The position numbers and the translations under genes were made by a program. Under the pieces are notes generated by a model, which was not told the DNA's origin, did not search any database, and saw only the letters and a program-made list of their open reading frames with translations. A stretch of DNA of 15,188 nt from assembly GCA_002315385.1 (NCBI GenBank), contig DCHZ01000026.1, positions 1 through 15,188 on the forward strand, given 5' to 3'. The number at the start of each line of letters is the position of its first letter. The first letter of the stretch is position 1. The stretch is from Firmicutes bacterium UBA1739. Its GTDB lineage: Bacteria; Bacillota; Clostridia; Peptostreptococcales; Anaerovoracaceae. Positions 1 to 7,183 of this stretch are shown in pieces.

Positions 1-314
1 CCATGGCGGTGGCTCCAATTCCCCAGGTGAGAAAAGTTCTGGAATACGGTCTTACTCAGATACCCTCTGACAAAATACTTATGGGAATCCCGAACTATGG
101 ATACGATCCCATATCTCAGTCGCCCTTTTTCCGGTATTCGGATATTGACGGCATCGGGCATGAAGTCTGGTTTGAAGACGAAAGAAGCCTGAGAGAAAAA
201 TTCAGCTTGGTTGAAGAATATAATCTCTCAGGCGTAAGTTTCTGGAACGTAATGACTTATCATTACGAAACGGATTTGCTTCCGAACAGTCAGTTTGAAA
301 TCCGTAAGCTATAA
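1..314 (+). CDS. GH18 glycoside hydrolase (SleL/YaaH-like), 3' end only
   Basis: This is the C-terminal about 103 residues of a family 18 glycosidase of the type that degrades spore-cortex peptidoglycan (YaaH/SleL group). The reading frame is open to the window edge. The first Met (base 3) is almost certainly internal, because in this family the residues before MAVAP belong to the barrel strand carrying a W-G-P-P-like motif. Visible family signatures are KILMGIPNYGYD, then a short insertion, RYSDIDG, HEVWFEDERS and the final barrel strand GVSFWNVM. The catalytic D-x-x-D-x-D-x-E motif and any LysM domains would lie upstream, outside the window. It ends 36 bases before the convergent metallo-hydrolase stop, and I saw no clear hairpin between them. 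The family call is from recognised motifs; the role in germination is inferred. Confidence 0.85.
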   Translation, partial: MAVAPIPQVRKVLEYGLTQIPSDKILMGIPNYGYDPISQSPFFRYSDIDGIGHEVWFEDERSLREKFSLVEEYNLSGVSFWNVMTYHYETDLLPNSQFEIRKL

Positions 315-350
315 TATACTAAAATAATATTCTTTATATGTCGGTTTTAA

Positions 351-1472
351 CTACTTCAGGTCTTCCCACCAGTGCTCATGAAGATCCTCTGTATTGCTCA
401 GAAGGAAGGTCTGTCCCAGTCTCGGAGAAATACAATCTATTCCGAGGGTTTCACAGGCCATGGCAAAACGTGAAGGAGGATCATCCCAGGCATGCCAATC
501 CGAAATGCAGAAGCTGCCCCAGTGATTAATCATTGCCTTTTTCGCACCCATAATAGCTGCGGCTTCGGCGGACTCCTCCGGAAACATATGGTTGGTATGC
601 TTGTCTTTTTCCTCGCCGTATTGAGCACCGTCCGTCATCATCAGATCCATATCTCCGTAGACATCATGAATCTCTTCAAAGTGGGGACCGAATCCGGTAT
701 CTCCCGTCAGGAATATCCGGTGATTCTCGTCGTAGAATACATAGGAGCACCATAAAGTCTGCTTCTTGTCTATCCAGATTCTTCCCGATGTATGCTGAGC
801 CGGCGTGCATGCAATGTGAAGACCGTCAACGTCTTCTTCCTCCCACCAGGCCATTGCGGTAATTTTGTCAGAAGATACTCCGAAACGATCCAGCCTCTGA
901 TCTACACCCAGCGGCACTATATATGTATCGATTCTGTCGTCAAGTTCTGTAATAGATCGGTAATCCAGATGATCGAAGTGATCATGTGTCAGAATACAAA
1001 GGTCAATGTGCGGAAGATCTTCCGCATATGAATGTATCTTCTGAAAGCGCGGTAAACTCAGTACCGGATTCAACCCCAGATAATCGGAAAAGACCGGATC
1101 CACCAGTATATTCAAATCATGCATTGTTATAAGAAGTATGGAATGTCCGTACCAGGTAATCTCAATATCACCCTCCGGACAGTTCCCGAAAGACGGATTC
1201 ATTACCGGCACAGTTTCTTCGGGAATTATTCCTTTGCCGGTAGTTCTGTCTTTATACGGGTCTTTTTCATTTATTTCGTCATCGGAAAGCTCTACTTCAT
1301 TATGAAAGCATCCGTCGTAATAATTCTCCGCCCGGCTCTCATAAGTATCTGAAAACTCTTTGCCGTCAAACACTGCGAAAACTCTGGAAGTCAGAATGAA
1401 TATTACTGCTGCCAGAAGAAATGCCATAATAATACTTATAATAATCAGAATTACTTTTTTTGATTTTTTCAT
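351..1472 (-). CDS. Membrane-anchored MBL-fold metal-dependent hydrolase (NAPE-PLD/UlaG-like)
   Basis: This 373-residue protein has an N-terminal signal anchor: a KKSKK start, then a hydrophobic helix at about residues 7-33. A linker follows, then a metallo-beta-lactamase fold from about residue 100. The zinc-binding set is complete: H-x-H-x-D-H at 163-168 (THDHFDHLDY), H227 in PAQHTSGR, D258 in FLTGDTGFG and H317 in INHWGSF. The spacing and the WYGHS, LVDPVFSDY and HAWDDP motifs match the NAPE-PLD-like/UlaG-like branch, whose members hydrolyse phosphodiesters or lactones. The substrate here cannot be read from sequence. The catalytic domain probably sits outside the membrane. Start choice: ATG at 1472 has GGAGG 9 bases upstream. 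It has its own sigma-A promoter and is probably transcribed separately from the ABC operon that ends 149 bases before its start. Confidence 0.88.
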   Translation of the reverse strand: MKKSKKVILIIISIIMAFLLAAVIFILTSRVFAVFDGKEFSDTYESRAENYYDGCFHNEVELSDDEINEKDPYKDRTTGKGIIPEETVPVMNPSFGNCPEGDIEITWYGHSILLITMHDLNILVDPVFSDYLGLNPVLSLPRFQKIHSYAEDLPHIDLCILTHDHFDHLDYRSITELDDRIDTYIVPLGVDQRLDRFGVSSDKITAMAWWEEEDVDGLHIACTPAQHTSGRIWIDKKQTLWCSYVFYDENHRIFLTGDTGFGPHFEEIHDVYGDMDLMMTDGAQYGEEKDKHTNHMFPEESAEAAAIMGAKKAMINHWGSFCISDWHAWDDPPSRFAMACETLGIDCISPRLGQTFLLSNTEDLHEHWWEDLK

Positions 1473-1519
1473 ATAAACTTTCCTCCGCCGGATACTGATA
1501 TTCTGTCATATTCTTACTT

Positions 1520-1548
1520 ATTATATCAAATTCCGTCGGCAGATACAA
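1520..1548 (-). promoter_or_regulatory. Sigma-A-type promoter of the MBL-fold hydrolase
   Basis: On the minus strand, TTGTAT (1548-1543), a 17-base spacer and a perfect TATAAT (1525-1520) lie about 48 bases upstream of the ATG at 1472. The 17-base spacing and consensus -10 make this a good housekeeping promoter. A transcript starting near 1513 would have a leader of about 40 bases carrying the GGAGG site. Confidence 0.7.
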
Positions 1549-1620
1549 TGAATTTCACATCAGGATACGACAAAACGGGAAAACGCACACCGGGTACATT
1601 ATTGCCGATTATTTATCCTC

Positions 1621-2865
1621 CTACCTTCCGAGAATCTGATACTTCCCATACCTCCTCAGTACCAGGAAAAAAAACACTGCCGAAAGTAATATATACGCAA
1701 TCGCCGCCATCTGAAGGCAGTTCAGATATCCCCCCGGCACCGGGAAAAGTCTGTACTCGTTAAATACTTCACTTTTCAGAAAATACATCGGCTTCAGCCC
1801 CCATATCTGCGAAAGTATTCCGAATTTATCAGGTAAACTGAAGATGCTTAACAGAAGCAGCGCTGTCTGCACGGCCATTACCGGCAGGGTGTTCTTAAAC
1901 AGCAGCGACAGGAGCATTGTAAACAGACCGCATACCACTGCTGCCAATACAGCAATCAGGATCGTAATTATTACAGCCCTGCCGACTGTGATATCATAGG
2001 GGCTTCCCACCAGTACATTCTGAACCGGGGTATTCCATCCCCCCGCACCGTATGCCAGTAACGGAATTAAAAGGCCGGTTCCCGTTACTACAAGCATTGC
2101 CGCTGCAGAGAAAGTAATTCCGGCTGTCAGCTTTGCCAGACATGTCACTCTTCGTCCGTTGCGGCTGGACAGGATTAGAGCATCCGTTCTGCAGGTGTTT
2201 TCATCGGCAAACACCCCCGAAAGACCGATAACCATAACCAGGAAGACCAGCCATATCATTACAAAAATGCATTCATAAAATGTAATATAACCCTGACTGT
2301 AGCTGTAAATGAACGGTTTTTCTATGCTGTCATACCGGCCGATCCAGTATGCCTGCTCAGAGTCTCCGATTCCTTCCGCATTCATGCGGTAAATCAGTTC
2401 CTCCCTTTTGGCTTTCTCAATCTGTGCCGCCGTTCCCCCGGTTATCAGTTTTTCGTAACCCTCGGTTTCTGTTCCGATGGCACGCAGTTCTTTGCTTAAC
2501 AGCCACTGGTTCCCCGTGCGCTCCGCACAAAACCACAGATCCGTATATCCGCTTCCGTCTGTGTCAACTATCTTTTCTATGTCCTGCTGATGCTCATTTC
2601 CGAACTCCTTCATCTCGTTTCTGAATCTTTCATAGAAAGCGTCATCCATTGCATCCCCGGTAATGGCTTCGCCCTTTTCCCGCTGAAGCTGTTCGTACTC
2701 CACGCCGCTCATGCTTATATCCGGATAATCATAATGCTCAAAAAACAAGTCGGAGACTTCCACCGTCCCGATAAGAAGTATTCCCGCAATCAGTGTCGCC
2801 CACATTGCTTTTTTGGAAAGAATCTTCTTCAGCTCAGCTCCGAAAATAATCCCGAAATTCTTCAT
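1621..2865 (-). CDS. ABC-2 type transporter permease
   Basis: This 414-residue membrane protein is the permease partner of the ATPase encoded immediately upstream. Hydrophobic segments are one near residues 20-38, then a long hydrophilic stretch of about 150 residues (probably extracytoplasmic), then about five more helices. These include segments in FYECIFVMIWLVFLVMVIG, ITFSAAAMLVVTGTGLLIP, AVIITILIAVLAAVVCGLF, VMAVQTALLLLSIF and the C-terminal AYILLSAVFFFLVL, followed by a basic tail. This topology fits ABC-2 exporters, which move lipids, peptides or antibiotics. Substrate unknown. The frame is open upstream to 2964 inside the ATPase gene, but the start at 2865 (MKNFG) has a strong purine-rich site (GGGAGGGGG) just upstream and lies only 4 bases after the ATPase stop, so I chose it. 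No clear terminator was seen after its stop. Confidence 0.85.
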   Translation of the reverse strand: MKNFGIIFGAELKKILSKKAMWATLIAGILLIGTVEVSDLFFEHYDYPDISMSGVEYEQLQREKGEAITGDAMDDAFYERFRNEMKEFGNEHQQDIEKIVDTDGSGYTDLWFCAERTGNQWLLSKELRAIGTETEGYEKLITGGTAAQIEKAKREELIYRMNAEGIGDSEQAYWIGRYDSIEKPFIYSYSQGYITFYECIFVMIWLVFLVMVIGLSGVFADENTCRTDALILSSRNGRRVTCLAKLTAGITFSAAAMLVVTGTGLLIPLLAYGAGGWNTPVQNVLVGSPYDITVGRAVIITILIAVLAAVVCGLFTMLLSLLFKNTLPVMAVQTALLLLSIFSLPDKFGILSQIWGLKPMYFLKSEVFNEYRLFPVPGGYLNCLQMAAIAYILLSAVFFFLVLRRYGKYQILGR

Positions 2866-2869
2866 TTCT

Positions 2870-3589
2870 CTATTTCCCCCTCCCGGTTTCCTGCATACCC
2901 TCGCCAAAACATCTGAGATAAAACGCTTCCAGGTCAGTCCCGGCTTCATCCAAAGTGCCGTCAAAAACGAAATGTCCGTCTTTCATCATCAGAATTCTGT
3001 CTGCAATATGCTCCACATCGGAAACGATATGAGTCGAAAGAACTACTATGCTTTCCCTGCCGAGTTCACTTATCAGGTTTCTGAAACGCACTCTTTCCTT
3101 AGGGTCGAGTCCCGCTGTCGGCTCGTCAAGAATCAGCAGTTTAGGGTCGTTCAGCACGGCCTGTGCAATTCCAAGTCTCTGCTTCATTCCTCCGGAGTAG
3201 GTTTTTATCTTCTTACCGGCGGTCTGTTCCAGACCCACGATTTTCAGAAGCTCATCACACCTTCTTTCGGCTGCGCTTTTCTCAAGTCCTTTAAGTGCCG
3301 CCATGTACATCAGAAAGCTTCTCCCGGTAAAATTCGGATAATATCCGAAATCCTGGGGCAGATATCCCAGAGCATCTCTGTACATTTCATCCGATGCGTC
3401 CAGACCGTCTAAAGTAATGGTTCCTTCCGACGGTTTCATGATTCCGCATATCATTCTCATCAGAGTGGTTTTCCCCGCCCCGTTTTCTCCCAGCAGCCCC
3501 GTCACTCCGGGTTTTAACCTCAGCGACAGTCTGTCCACCGCTGTCTTATTCGAGTATTGTTTTGATACCCCTTCTAACACAAGTTCCAT
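2870..3589 (-). CDS. ABC transporter ATP-binding protein
   Basis: This is a 239-residue nucleotide-binding subunit with all motifs intact: Walker A GENGAGKT (34-41), Q-loop Q79 (YLPQDFG), signature YSGGMKQRL (131-139), Walker B LLILDEP (151-157) and H-loop H187 (LSTHI). It powers the adjacent permease by ATP hydrolysis at the cytoplasmic face. The YLPQDFGYYP sequence after the Q-loop is typical of ABC-2 drug or lantibiotic exporter ATPases (CcmA/NatA-like). Its start overlaps the upstream membrane-protein gene by 16 bases and its Shine-Dalgarno is weak, so translational coupling is likely. The operon context (sigma factor, membrane protein, ATPase, permease) suggests stress- or antibiotic-induced export. 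The function of the family is known; the inducer and cargo are not. Confidence 0.93.
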   Translation of the reverse strand: MELVLEGVSKQYSNKTAVDRLSLRLKPGVTGLLGENGAGKTTLMRMICGIMKPSEGTITLDGLDASDEMYRDALGYLPQDFGYYPNFTGRSFLMYMAALKGLEKSAAERRCDELLKIVGLEQTAGKKIKTYSGGMKQRLGIAQAVLNDPKLLILDEPTAGLDPKERVRFRNLISELGRESIVVLSTHIVSDVEHIADRILMMKDGHFVFDGTLDEAGTDLEAFYLRCFGEGMQETGRGK

Positions 3590-4287
3590 GAAAAATTCTC
3601 ACTTTCTTTTACAAATTTTATACATTCTTTTACTGTTATCGCCATCACCGCCGCCGTCAGAATGATTATGATAAAAGCCGGTGCCTCATAAGCTCTGTGG
3701 ACTGATTCCAGCGCAATCGAACACATGCTCCCGATAACGCACACTGCCGCCGGTCCTAAAATGTTCATTCTTCCGTGCCATTTTCTCACTATCAGAAGAC
3801 CTCCCCATACACTCATAAAGTATGGAATTGCAATATTCAGCAAAAGGCCGGCAATACTGATATCCGCATTTTTTTTCAGAACGGCAGCGCACATTATAAC
3901 AATAACCATACTTACAGCTCCCATGATCAGCATTCTTACCAGTCTTACGAACTTCAGAGAAAACCGGCTGGCGGCTTCAATCTCGTCCATATGATAATGC
4001 TCGGACCGGGATAGCAATGCCATCGGCATCAGTGCTCCCAGAGGAATAAACCATGATATAATCAGCATAAATGCCGTATTCCCCGAACCCGCCGCTACCA
4101 TCATAAGCAGACACAGGGCAGCTCCCGGAATCAGACTTTTTATCCCCATATATCTGAATTCAATTTTTATTATTTCGCCAAGCCGCAGTTTTCTCTGTTC
4201 ATGTTTTTTTATAAAACGCTTTTCCGCATCGGTTTCTGTCAGAATATATGCACTTTTTATTGCTTCCTTTAACTCCTTATCCGTCAT
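3574..4287 (-). CDS. Six-helix membrane protein encoded between sigma factor and ABC transporter (possible sigma regulator)
   Basis: This 237-residue protein matches no named family I can recognise with confidence. Residues 1-55 are charged and probably cytoplasmic (an MTDKELKEAIKSAYILTETD-like start). They are followed by about six hydrophobic segments: SLIPGAALCLLMMVAAG, AFMLIISWFIPLGALMPMAL, LIMGAVSMVIVIMCAAVL, IAGLLLNIAIPYFMSVWGGL, ILGPAAVCVIGSMCSIAL and FIIIILTAAVMAITV. Its start codon overlaps the sigma-factor stop as ATGA, and its 3' end overlaps the ATPase by 16 bases. A soluble N-terminus ahead of membrane helices, placed directly after a sigma gene, is the usual position and outline of a membrane anti-sigma factor. 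It could equally be an accessory permease subunit. Role inferred from position only. Confidence 0.75.
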   Translation of the reverse strand: MTDKELKEAIKSAYILTETDAEKRFIKKHEQRKLRLGEIIKIEFRYMGIKSLIPGAALCLLMMVAAGSGNTAFMLIISWFIPLGALMPMALLSRSEHYHMDEIEAASRFSLKFVRLVRMLIMGAVSMVIVIMCAAVLKKNADISIAGLLLNIAIPYFMSVWGGLLIVRKWHGRMNILGPAAVCVIGSMCSIALESVHRAYEAPAFIIIILTAAVMAITVKECIKFVKESENFSWNLC

Positions 4288-4748
4288 AGTCCGGTTCCTC
4301 CTTCCAGATACTTCCTTATCAGCTGAAGTCCTTCTTTCAGGCGCCGGTGAACGGCAAATCTCGACATACCAAGGACTTTTCCTATGTCAGCGGCCGACAT
4401 TTCACCGATATACCTCATGGTTACTATTTCGCGAAGCTCTTCCGGCAGACTTTCGAGGGCCTGTTCAACGGCTATTCTGTCCGTAACCGAGTCTTCGCCC
4501 GCAGCACCGGTATCCACCAGATCCCGGTAATCGTCAATGTTAAGAATGACTTTTCTGCGAAATTCATCCATGCAGAGATTTCTGGCTATGGCATACAGAT
4601 ATGCGGTTTCCTTTCCGAGTTCTTTGTATGTGTGACTCTGCCGGAATCTGAGAAATGTCTCCTGAACAATATCTTCCGCTATGTATTTGTCTTTAGTTTT
4701 CATATAACAGTATCGGAGGAGCCTGTCGTACTGTACTTTTAAATCCAT
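4284..4748 (-). CDS. RNA polymerase sigma-70 factor, ECF-like
   Basis: This 154-residue alternative sigma factor has the two regions expected of ECF sigmas. Region 2 lies near residues 5-65 (RLLRYCYMKTKDKYIAEDIVQETFLRF and AYLYAIARNLCMDEFRRK). Region 4 lies near residues 95-148 (LPEELREIVTMRYIGEMS, then the helix-turn-helix ADIGKVLGMSRFAVHRRLKE). The frame continues to an ATG at 4811, but that codon sits beside the upstream gene's terminator. The start at 4748 has a strong AGAGGAGG site 8 bases upstream, so I use it. It heads the operon with a membrane protein and ABC transporter and very likely directs their transcription, possibly its own too. The regulon is inferred. Confidence 0.9.
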   Translation of the reverse strand: MDLKVQYDRLLRYCYMKTKDKYIAEDIVQETFLRFRQSHTYKELGKETAYLYAIARNLCMDEFRRKVILNIDDYRDLVDTGAAGEDSVTDRIAVEQALESLPEELREIVTMRYIGEMSAADIGKVLGMSRFAVHRRLKEGLQLIRKYLEGGTGL

Positions 4749-4767
4749 GAATTCAACCTCCTCTAAT

Positions 4768-4797
4768 ATTATAACGTTCTGTCTGCACTGTTTGTGC
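4768..4797 (-). promoter_or_regulatory. Putative promoter region of the sigma-factor operon
   Basis: On the minus strand a TATAAT (4773-4768) lies 19 bases upstream of the sigma ATG. No good housekeeping -35 is present at 17 bases (CACAAA at 4796-4791). Instead the -35 area holds a small dyad, GCAC-N5-GTGC (4785-4797). The lack of a consensus -35 would fit activation or autoregulation by the operon's own sigma factor, but I cannot define an ECF -35 motif with confidence. Confidence 0.35.
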
Positions 4798-4816
4798 GGA
4801 ATTTTTTTCATCCCTC

Positions 4817-4858
4817 AAAAAATAAAAACGGTGTCTCAATGATTTAATCGAAACACCG
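4817..4858 (-). terminator. Intrinsic terminator after the HTH/zinc-ribbon regulator
   Basis: Read on the minus strand, the hairpin arms CGGTGT and ACACCG (4858-4853 and 4834-4829, extended inward by a mismatch and two pairs) are followed by TTTTTATTTTTT. It lies 90 bases beyond the stop of the regulator at 4948 and 70 bases before the sigma-factor start, so it separates the two transcription units. Confidence 0.8.
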
Positions 4859-4947
4859 GTAATTATTATAATAGTTTAAGCGAAAAAGGAAGGCGAAACC
4901 TGTGTCTGCATTCAACAGATTCTTATTAGACTGCGGTATTATGCACA

Positions 4948-5712
4948 CTATCTCTTTTTGAATAAAATCAGCTCCGGAGCGGTCCCGTCCTTTTCGTATG
5001 TGGAAATCATGATAAAGTCCATATTTGCCAGGACTCCGAAGACACGGTCTCCTCCGTATTCGGATTCCAGCTGATTCCCAAGATAGGTTGTCTCATCATC
5101 CAGAAATTTCACATCCTCACCGCCGGGAAGTCGGTAGGCAAGATTCACAAAGCGACCCACCAGGGCATTAAGCTTCTTAATCTCAGGCATCCCTTCAATA
5201 TGAAGTTCATTGATTTCCTTAATAAGCTTCTTCTTAAAATCCTCAAACTGTCCGTTATCGCTGAGTTCTTCATATCGTTTCCAGTAATCCAGTGTCGGCA
5301 GCAGTGCCTTCATATACGAACGTGCCTGTTCTTCGGTAAAATTCTCATTTACCATGTGCTGCACGCATACATCTATCAGATCCTCCATGCTGCTGTAAGT
5401 AAAGGTTCCGTCGGCGTAGCACCACTTGCAGTATTCTTCGTTCAGCGAACCGTCACTGTCGCGGCCTATGATATCATCCTCCAGAGGCATTCCGCAGCAC
5501 TGACATCTGAGCTGCCTCGGGGCTCCCAGAAGTGTATTTATCGAGACATTGAATTCCTTGGATAACAGCTTTAAAGTTTCCGTATTCGGAACGGTTTCAC
5601 CATTCTCCCAGCGTGACACAGCCTGTCTGGTAACCAGTATTTTTGCAGCCAGTTCATCCTGAGATAAACCCTTTCTGCTGCGCAGTTCAAATATTACATC
5701 CTTCGTTTTCAT
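4948..5712 (-). CDS. XRE-family HTH regulator fused to a zinc ribbon and a C-terminal domain
   Basis: This 254-residue, three-part protein starts with a Cro/C1-type helix-turn-helix (residues 7-62; LSQDELAAKILVTRQAVSRW is the DNA-binding core). Residues 68-120 form a putative zinc ribbon of the Zn_ribbon_2 type, with Cys pairs C70/C73 (CQCCGMPL) and C95/C98 (YCKWCYADG), then a helical stretch with VCVQHM. Residues from about 120 to 170 are helical and charged. The last 80 residues (LNALVGRFVNLAYRLP through ELILFKKR) look like a compact beta-rich domain of unknown function. It is probably a transcription regulator whose C-terminal part senses a ligand or metal. GGAGG lies 6 bases before the ATG. 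The protein is transcribed alone or with the TfoX-like gene upstream and ends in an intrinsic terminator. Confidence 0.88.
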   Translation of the reverse strand: MKTKDVIFELRSRKGLSQDELAAKILVTRQAVSRWENGETVPNTETLKLLSKEFNVSINTLLGAPRQLRCQCCGMPLEDDIIGRDSDGSLNEEYCKWCYADGTFTYSSMEDLIDVCVQHMVNENFTEEQARSYMKALLPTLDYWKRYEELSDNGQFEDFKKKLIKEINELHIEGMPEIKKLNALVGRFVNLAYRLPGGEDVKFLDDETTYLGNQLESEYGGDRVFGVLANMDFIMISTYEKDGTAPELILFKKR

Positions 5713-5798
5713 TTTACACCTCCATTACAGGCTATTTTATCAGCAAAACTATATCATGAAAAGCAACTTACTGTTTCCCCGTTTCATCGGCCGGTTAT

Positions 5799-6110
5799 TC
5801 ATTTCCTCCGGCGCACAGGTAATTCATCATACATTGTTTCAAACAATTGTGTCAAAAACTCACTGTTATCGGTTTCGTCCACCAAAAGCATTTCTTTTGC
5901 ACCCTCATACGGCACGTCCATCCGCGCATCAGGCATCAGCATGACCGCTGCATTTACCGGCTTTACCAGCAACCTGTCGTCATATATTCCGCCGATGATT
6001 TTCCCGCGATAATATATGATGTATTCCCCCATCATTGATCTGTAAGATATTCCGTTCAATCCGGATAACTGTTCCAATACATAATTCAGATATTCTTTAC
6101 TCGATGACAA
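5799..6110 (-). CDS. TfoX N-terminal domain protein
   Basis: This 103-residue protein is the length of a stand-alone TfoX_N domain. Signatures are SKEYLNYVLEQLS, YRSMMGEYIIYYRGKIIGG, DDRLLVKPV and PYEGAKEMLLVD. TfoX/Sxy is a competence regulator in gammaproteobacteria. In Clostridia the single-domain relatives are common but their role is not established, so I do not assign competence. The start is TTG at 6110, chosen because the conserved N-terminus begins there and an AAAGGGG site lies about 9 bases upstream; the first in-frame ATGs would cut into the conserved domain. It follows a decayed acetyltransferase frame whose stop is 1 base upstream of the TTG. Confidence 0.88.
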   Translation of the reverse strand: MSSSKEYLNYVLEQLSGLNGISYRSMMGEYIIYYRGKIIGGIYDDRLLVKPVNAAVMLMPDARMDVPYEGAKEMLLVDETDNSEFLTQLFETMYDELPVRRRK

Positions 6111-6113
6111 ACA

Positions 6114-6350
6114 CTATTCCCCTTTCTCACAGTACTGCAAAAAAATAAATCTCGGCCCCTCCGCGCCCCGAACACCCGAAAAAACAAAGCTTCCGACTAC
6201 CGTTCCCGGCTGACTTTTGAGTTCAATAAACCATAACGTACTCCAGATTCTCTTCCCGGGATTGTCCATGCATCCCCGCAGCATCTCCGAAGACGATCCG
6301 GGAATGCACCGCTCCCGAACTTTTCCTTTTTCTTCTGTCGTTTTAATCCT
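6114..6350 (-). pseudogene. GNAT acetyltransferase fragment
   Basis: An open minus-strand frame crosses the gap between the MerR and TfoX genes and ends at a TAG (6116-6114) next to the TfoX start. Its conceptual product contains EMLRGCMDNPGKRIW followed by TLWFIELKSQPGTVVGSF and VFSG. This resembles the N-terminal half of a GNAT acetyltransferase, where a ligand loop and a W-x-x-x-L-K-strand lead into a V-G-D/S-F strand. The acetyl-CoA loop (R/Q-x-x-G-x-G/A) and everything after it are missing. No start codon with a Shine-Dalgarno is present, and the frame's 5' side runs into the MerR gene. I read it as the remnant of a deleted acetyltransferase, possibly once linked to the TipAS regulator. 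The family call is from memory of the motif and is moderate. Confidence 0.42.
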
Positions 6351-6352
6351 GT

Positions 6353-7081
6353 CTACTTTTCGACGTATTTTCGGATTGCCTCTGATACAAATTCCGCAGT
6401 ACCTTCTCCCCCGGTTTTATCTATGCCGGTCTTAAATTCACCCTCTGCGGCATACATTTCTCCGAGAGACATCAGAATTTCCTCTGTACAGTTATAATAA
6501 TTCTCTGTAATAAACTCCCTCAGCTTTTTTACCAGGCTCTGTGCTTCCCTGTCGTCCGGCTGCTGTTCTTTAATCTCGCCGAATTCCGCGAATATTTTCA
6601 TAAGCTTCACATTAATTGTCCTCTGCTCAGCTTTACTTCTTCCGTCCGATTTTCGTTCATATTCCCTGTATGCATCGGTATGCCCCCAGGATTCCCTTGC
6701 CTTTGCCGAATATTCATCGATTTTTCTCTTATCAAATGCATCAAAGCTCATATTATTGACTCCAATCTCTTTTATTTCCCGGGCCAGATCAATCAGATCC
6801 TGCAAACGGTTTTTTCGAAGCTCCATGAGGTGTATCTGCTGTTCCAGAGCTCTGTTCCGGTCAAAATCCGGGCTGTCCAGAATCTCCCTGATTTCTTTCA
6901 GCGAAAACTCCAGCTCTTTATACAGCATAATATACTGCAGACGCTCCAGTGCGGCATCATCATACAGTCTGTATCCCGCATCCGAAATCTGCGCGGCAGG
7001 CAGAAGACCGATTCTGTCATAGTGATGAAGAGCACGTATACTTGCTCCCGATATCTGACTGACTTCATGTACCGTCATCAT
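6353..7081 (-). CDS. MerR-family regulator with TipAS antibiotic-recognition domain
   Basis: This 242-residue protein has an N-terminal winged MerR helix-turn-helix (residues 1-70: VHEVSQISGASIRALHHYD, then GLLPAAQISDAGYRLYDD), a long dimerisation coiled coil (to about 115) and a C-terminal TipAS-like domain (about 125-240; SAKARESWGHTDAYREY, then an all-helical part with FITENYYNC and LGEMYAAEGEF). TipAS domains bind thiopeptides and other large hydrophobic antibiotics and switch the MerR part to activation. The frame opens upstream at a GTG (7090), but the GAGGTGG there is better read as the Shine-Dalgarno for ATG 7081 (a second ATG follows at 7078). Its promoter has the distorted MerR geometry, so autoactivation is likely. 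Confidence 0.92.
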   Translation of the reverse strand: MMTVHEVSQISGASIRALHHYDRIGLLPAAQISDAGYRLYDDAALERLQYIMLYKELEFSLKEIREILDSPDFDRNRALEQQIHLMELRKNRLQDLIDLAREIKEIGVNNMSFDAFDKRKIDEYSAKARESWGHTDAYREYERKSDGRSKAEQRTINVKLMKIFAEFGEIKEQQPDDREAQSLVKKLREFITENYYNCTEEILMSLGEMYAAEGEFKTGIDKTGGEGTAEFVSEAIRKYVEK

Positions 7082-7111
7082 TTTGACCACCTCATTTCCC
7101 TTTGTATCATT

Positions 7112-7142
7112 ATTATAAACTATTACGTAACGTTAGAGTCAA
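7112..7142 (-). promoter_or_regulatory. MerR-type promoter with 19-base spacer and operator dyad
   Basis: On the minus strand, TTGACT (7142-7137) and TATAAT (7117-7112) are separated by 19 bases instead of 17. An imperfect dyad fills the spacer (7119-7139, centred on 7129), with inner arms ACGT-N-ACGT and 8 of 10 base pairs matched. An over-long spacer with a centred dyad is the hallmark of MerR-activated promoters, where the activator untwists the DNA. It drives the MerR/TipAS gene, whose ATG is about 30 bases downstream of the -10. Confidence 0.85.
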
Positions 7143-7183
7143 TACTGAAAAATTATTTCAGCCGCCGGTCACCTCCGCTTTCT

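Noticed and set aside
1366..1548. 60-codon minus-strand frame upstream of the MBL-fold gene
   Set aside because: It overlaps the MBL gene's N-terminus in another frame and covers its promoter.
2866..2964. Longer N-terminus for the ABC permease
   Set aside because: The extra 33 codons lie inside the ATPase gene and look non-native, while ATG 2865 has a strong site and sits right after the ATPase stop.
4749..4811. Upstream ATG for the sigma factor
   Set aside because: It would add 21 residues across the promoter area; AGAGGAGG before ATG 4748 is clearly better.
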